From the NCBI RefSeq assembly GCF_003034965.1, contig NZ_PZKE01000003.1, positions 223,673 to 287,672 of the forward strand: a stretch of DNA of 64,000 bases, in the 5' to 3' direction. Positions 61,522 to 64,000 of the stretch are shown here, one piece after another. Under the pieces are notes generated by a model that did no database searches, was not told the DNA's origin, and worked only from the letters and a program-made list of their open reading frames with translations. The position numbers and the translations under genes are program-made. The first letter of the stretch is position 1. Every line of letters starts with the position of its first letter. This DNA is from Fuscovulum blasticum DSM 2131. GTDB lineage: Bacteria > Pseudomonadota > Alphaproteobacteria > Rhodobacterales > Rhodobacteraceae.

Positions 61522-61997
61522 CCGCCCTTTCCGACAGCGAAACCGCCCCGCGCGGCGGCCCGGTGCCCGACAGCGCCTTTCTGAAACAGCTTGTCGCGGT
61601 GATCCGCGCCGAAGACAGCCACGGCACCTGGGACGGCAAGCCTGACACCGAGTTGTTGGCCGAGTTCATCGTGACGCCGGAAGAACGCCGCGCCATCCCG
61701 ATCATCTGCGATCCCGAACCCGAGGTGCTGTGGCGGATGGCCCGGTTCCATGATGCCGTGGGTCTGATGATCGAACGCCGCACCGGCTGCACCGCGGCGC
61801 AGATGGACAAGTTCCACCACGAAGGCTTTGGCCGCGTCGTGCTGATCTCGGGGCGGCTGGTCGTGGTTTCGCGCCATCTGCGCGACGTGCACCGCTGGGG
61901 GTTCCCGACCTGGGTCAGGCTGGCCGAGGCGGGCGCGGCGCTGGTCGATGAGGCGGTGGCGCTGATCGAGCGCTTCCCCGAGGCGGCGCGGGCGTGA
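61518..61997 (+). CDS. NifX-associated nitrogen fixation protein (DUF269)
   Basis: A 159-residue protein regularly encoded behind nifX; its role in cofactor assembly is not settled. DSAFLKQLVAVIRAEDSHGTWDGKPDTELLAEFIVTPEERRAIPIICDPEP and GFGRVVLISGRLVVVSRHLRDVHRWGF are the conserved parts. A GTG start overlaps the nifX stop in a GTGA junction. Confidence 0.94.
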   Translation: MTALSDSETAPRGGPVPDSAFLKQLVAVIRAEDSHGTWDGKPDTELLAEFIVTPEERRAIPIICDPEPEVLWRMARFHDAVGLMIERRTGCTAAQMDKFHHEGFGRVVLISGRLVVVSRHLRDVHRWGFPTWVRLAEAGAALVDEAVALIERFPEAARA

Positions 61998-62010
61998 AAG
62001 GAGAAGGATC

Positions 62011-62301
62011 ATGCCGATGACAGGGCTGACGCGCGGGGGAACGGCATGGGTGCCGGTGTTCCTGATGGCGATCGACGTCGAGAAGTGTATCGGCTGCGGC
62101 CGCTGCTTCAAGGTCTGCGGGCGCGGGGTGATGGGCCTGCGCGGGCTGACCGAAGACGGCGATCTGGTCGATGCCGAGGACGACGACGAGGAAATCCTCA
62201 AGAAGGTGATGGTGCTTGAGGCGGCGGGAAACTGCATCGGCTGCGGCGCCTGTGCCCGCGTCTGCCCGTCAGGGTGCCAGAGCCATGCCCCTGCGGACTG
62301 A
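62011..62301 (+). CDS. fdxB: Nif-specific 2[4Fe-4S] ferredoxin III
   Basis: A 96-residue ferredoxin. Cluster motifs CIGCGRCFKVC (Cys26, 29, 32, 36) and CIGCGACARVC (Cys75, 78, 81, 85) are separated by an acidic insert (DLVDAEDDDEEILKK) typical of FdxB. It probably supplies electrons for cofactor or cluster assembly rather than to nitrogenase itself. AAAGGAGAAGGATC lies directly before the ATG, the best ribosome-binding site in the cluster. Confidence 0.95.
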   Translation: MPMTGLTRGGTAWVPVFLMAIDVEKCIGCGRCFKVCGRGVMGLRGLTEDGDLVDAEDDDEEILKKVMVLEAAGNCIGCGACARVCPSGCQSHAPAD

Positions 62302-62872
62302 GGCAAGGGTCGCGCCCCCCGAGGGCGCCGCCGAAAGCCGCCGCGACTTTGGTGAGATCCTTGCCCATGCGCTGGCCGAACGGGCGGCGGGGCGGGGCAG
62401 CCTGCCGGTGCTGCTGGGGGTGGATGGCCCCGATCTGGCCACGCTGCGCGACCGTTGGGCGCCCGGCCTTGCGCTGCCCGACCTGACCGAAGCCGCGCCC
62501 GCGCCCCTGCCGGAGCAGCAGGCGGTGATCACCCTGATCCTGTGGCGGGCCGGCCGGGCCGATGCCACCGCCCGTGCGCTGGCCAGGATCATTGCCCGCC
62601 GCGCTCTGGAGCCGCGGCACCTGTGGGAAGACCTTGGCCTGTCGAACCGCCCCGCGCTGACCGCGCTGATCGCCCGCCACCTGCCGGGCCTTGCGGCGGC
62701 CAACGGGCAGAAGATGCGCTGGAAGAAGTTCCTTTATCGGCAGGTCTGTCTGGACGACGGCCTGTCGCTGTGCCTGTCGCCGGTCTGCGACGATTGCCCG
62801 GAATGGGCGCTGTGCTTCGCCCCCGAAGAGGCGGCGACCCCCGCCGCCCCCGCCACGGCGGCGCACCCCTGA
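62285..62872 (+). CDS. nifQ: Molybdenum-processing protein NifQ
   Basis: A 195-residue protein that donates molybdenum as a Mo-Fe-S cluster for FeMo-co. The diagnostic C-terminal part is KMRWKKFLYRQVCLDDG followed by C-x4-C-x2-C-x5-C (CLSPVCDDCPEWALC). The N-terminal half is helical with HLWEDLGLSNRPALTALIARHLPGLA. Its ATG at 62285 overlaps fdxB by 17 bases, so it is translationally coupled. Confidence 0.95.
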   Translation: MPLRTEARVAPPEGAAESRRDFGEILAHALAERAAGRGSLPVLLGVDGPDLATLRDRWAPGLALPDLTEAAPAPLPEQQAVITLILWRAGRADATARALARIIARRALEPRHLWEDLGLSNRPALTALIARHLPGLAAANGQKMRWKKFLYRQVCLDDGLSLCLSPVCDDCPEWALCFAPEEAATPAAPATAAHP

Positions 62873-62895
62873 CCCTTTGCCCTGACGCTGCCCGC

Positions 62896-62927
62896 AAGGC
62901 CCGCCTCCGGTTGCGGGCCTTGTCCTT
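62896..62927 (+). terminator. Terminator after nifQ
   Basis: AAGGCCCGC and GCGGGCCTT form a stem, then GTCCTT. T-run short. Confidence 0.55.
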
Positions 62928-62953
62928 ATGGGCCGACAGGCCGCCGTCGGGAC

Positions 62954-62969
62954 TGTCGCAAAACCGCCA
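62954..62969. promoter_or_regulatory. Near-match NifA site of the iscA-nifU unit
   Basis: TGT-CGCAAAACCG-CCA, one base away from TGT-N10-ACA and very like the nifE site (TGTCGCAACCCCGACA). Confidence 0.5.
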
Positions 62970-63031
62970 ATGTCGGGTTCCGCGATCCGGGCAATGCCCG
63001 TGAGCCCCTTGATTTCAGCGGGTTACGGGCT

Positions 63032-63047
63032 TGGCATGCTTCTTGCT
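63032..63047 (+). promoter_or_regulatory. Sigma-54 promoter of the iscA-nifU unit
   Basis: TGGCATGCTTCTTGCT: GG and GC are 12 bases apart, with T in place of C at the end of TGGCAC. It is 43 bases before the iscA-like ATG. Confidence 0.85.
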
Positions 63048-63089
63048 TGATCCTTCGCAGACCCACACCGCCCTGCAAGGAGGCCCGTG

Positions 63090-63410
63090 ATGATCGCCCT
63101 GACCGAACCCGCCCGCACCGCCATCAAATCGGCCATCGACGGCGCCGGGCAGAAGGTGGCTGGCCTGCGCCTGATGGTGCAGGGCGGCGGCTGCGCGGGG
63201 CTGAAATACGGCATGGCGCTGGAGCTTGAGGCGCAGCCCGACGATGCGGTGGTGGAGTTCGGCGGCGTCACCGTGCTGATCGACCCGGCCAGCCGCGACC
63301 ACCTGACCGGCACCACCATTGATTTCGTCACCGGGCTGGAAGGTGCGGGCTTCGTCTTCGACAACCCCAATGCCCGGTCGTCCTGCGGCTGCGGCAAGTC
63401 GTTCTGTTAA
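63090..63410 (+). CDS. iscA: IscA/HesB-like Fe-S assembly protein, nif-associated
   Basis: A 106-residue A-type Fe-S carrier. It starts MIALTEPARTAIKSAIDG; the cluster cysteines are in GGGCAGLKYGM and SSCGCGKSFC at the C-terminus, the standard three-Cys pattern. It would accept or store Fe-S clusters for nitrogenase. An ATG at 63090 is preferred over the GTG one codon before, with AAGGAGG seven bases upstream. nifU follows after 13 bases. Confidence 0.92.
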   Translation: MIALTEPARTAIKSAIDGAGQKVAGLRLMVQGGGCAGLKYGMALELEAQPDDAVVEFGGVTVLIDPASRDHLTGTTIDFVTGLEGAGFVFDNPNARSSCGCGKSFC

Positions 63411-63423
63411 GGGGACCAAAGCG

Positions 63424-64000
63424 ATGTGGACCTACAGCCCCGCCGTCACCGACCATTTCCTGAACCCGCGCAATGCCGGGGCGCTGGCCGATGCCAATGC
63501 GGTGGGCGAGGCCGGGTCGCTGGACGCCGGCGATGCGCTGCGGCTGACCCTGCGCGTCAACCCCGAGACGCGGGTGATCGAGGCGGCAGGGTTCCAGGCC
63601 TTCGGCTGCGGTCCGGCCATCGCGGTGTCGTCGGTGCTGACCGAACTGGTCATCGGCAAGACCGTGGATCAGGCCGCCCGGCTGACCGGCGGCGACATCG
63701 CCGCCCGGCTGGACGGGCTGCCGCCGGAAAAGGCCCATGCGCCGGCCCTGGGCAAGGCGGCGCTGGCTGCGGCGCTGCGCGGCTGGTGCGGGGGGGCAGG
63801 TCCGGCGGCGGCCCCCGGCGCGGGCGTCTGCGGCGGCTGCGCCGGGGTTGATCTGGCGCGCGCCGAGGGTCTGATCCGCGCCGACCGGCTGACCACGCTG
63901 CCGGGCCTGTTGCGGGCGCTGGGCGCGGGCGACAGTTGCAGCCTGTGCCGCCAAAGCCTGCAATCGCTGCTGGCGCGGGTCAATGCCGCGATGCTGGCCG
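63424..64000 (+). CDS. nifU: NifU Fe-S scaffold with altered cysteines, partial
   Basis: The frame runs off the right edge (192 residues seen). Residues 1-120 are the IscU-like domain (MWTYSPAVTDHFLNPRNAGALADAN), residues 130-185 the ferredoxin-like middle domain; the C-terminal Nfu domain would lie beyond. Against the known NifU pattern (Cys35, Cys62, Cys106) the sequence has Ala35 (GSLDAGDAL), Cys62 (FGCGPAIA) and Ala106 (PPEKAHAPAL). The middle domain keeps Cys172 and Cys175 (SCSLC); its first pair is CGGC at 136/139 instead of C-x-C at 137/139. Identity is firm from the surrounding alignment; how it assembles clusters is in doubt. Confidence 0.93.
   Translation, partial: MWTYSPAVTDHFLNPRNAGALADANAVGEAGSLDAGDALRLTLRVNPETRVIEAAGFQAFGCGPAIAVSSVLTELVIGKTVDQAARLTGGDIAARLDGLPPEKAHAPALGKAALAAALRGWCGGAGPAAAPGAGVCGGCAGVDLARAEGLIRADRLTTLPGLLRALGAGDSCSLCRQSLQSLLARVNAAMLA

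Overview
The window looks like chromosomal DNA of a high-GC nitrogen-fixing alphaproteobacterium of the Rhodobacter-like Rhodobacteraceae/Paracoccaceae. Supporting signs are the ihfB-rpsA-cmk and trpF/trpB genes, a phosphatidylcholine synthase, DUF1127, DUF2948 and DUF6455 proteins, a tandem glycine riboswitch before gcvT, and a nif cluster in the order nifHDK, nifENX-DUF269-fdxB-nifQ, iscA-like-nifU. The left end is cut inside aroA and the right end inside nifU. No prophage, insertion sequence, CRISPR array or rRNA was seen; there is one tRNA gene (Thr, anticodon GGU).

Layout. 1-7.4 kb: aroA (partial), then trpF, lapA, ihfB, rpsA, a nitroreductase and cmk all on the minus strand, then trpB on plus. 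This resembles the familiar aroA-cmk-rpsA-ihfB-lapA-trpF-trpB string with its middle part inverted. 7.5-10.8 kb: a module of two exported PepSY-like proteins with Asp/His-rich tails and a membrane-anchored LuxR-type regulator, facing a truncated haemoglobin, a DUF2237 protein and an unknown secreted protein. 11-20.7 kb: ileS, a divergent DUF1127/LysR pair, a P1 peptidase, a DUF1176-like protein, an alkyltransferase, an EamA transporter behind a Pho-box-like repeat, phosphatidylcholine synthase, xerC and DUF484. 20.9-23.2 kb: the most foreign-looking part, with an orphan BrnA-like protein, a lower-GC restriction-type nuclease, GC-rich repeats and a broken copy of a piece of the transaldolase gene. 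23.2-37.6 kb: housekeeping genes (tal, priA, nadE, pfkB-type kinase, wrbA, gltX, a MATE exporter) plus a 19-unit MORN-repeat exported protein. 37.6-43.4 kb: riboswitch, gcvT-gcvH, an internal terminator, gcvP, a GST and tRNA-Thr. 43.4-50 kb: murA-DUF2948, an HDAC-like amidohydrolase, small conserved proteins, an M48 lipoprotein, an FNR-type site ahead of a DUF6455 gene, and a bestrophin. 50.1-53.2 kb: a FixJ-like regulator and a dCACHE-PAS histidine kinase.

53.2-64 kb is the nitrogenase region. Three sigma-54 promoters (ahead of nifH, nifE and the iscA-like gene), each with a TGT-N10-ACA or near-match NifA site upstream, divide it into three transcription units: structural genes, cofactor assembly (nifE, nifN, nifX, DUF269, fdxB, nifQ) and Fe-S supply (iscA-like, nifU). 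The cofactor genes overlap or nearly touch, which suggests translational coupling. The most unusual observation is that NifU keeps only Cys62 of the three scaffold cysteines normally present in its IscU-like domain; Cys35 and Cys106 are both Ala. A strong terminator with no gene in front of it, in the gap before nifH, marks a possible small RNA. A 29-66 bp dispersed repeat occurs five times in intergenic gaps.
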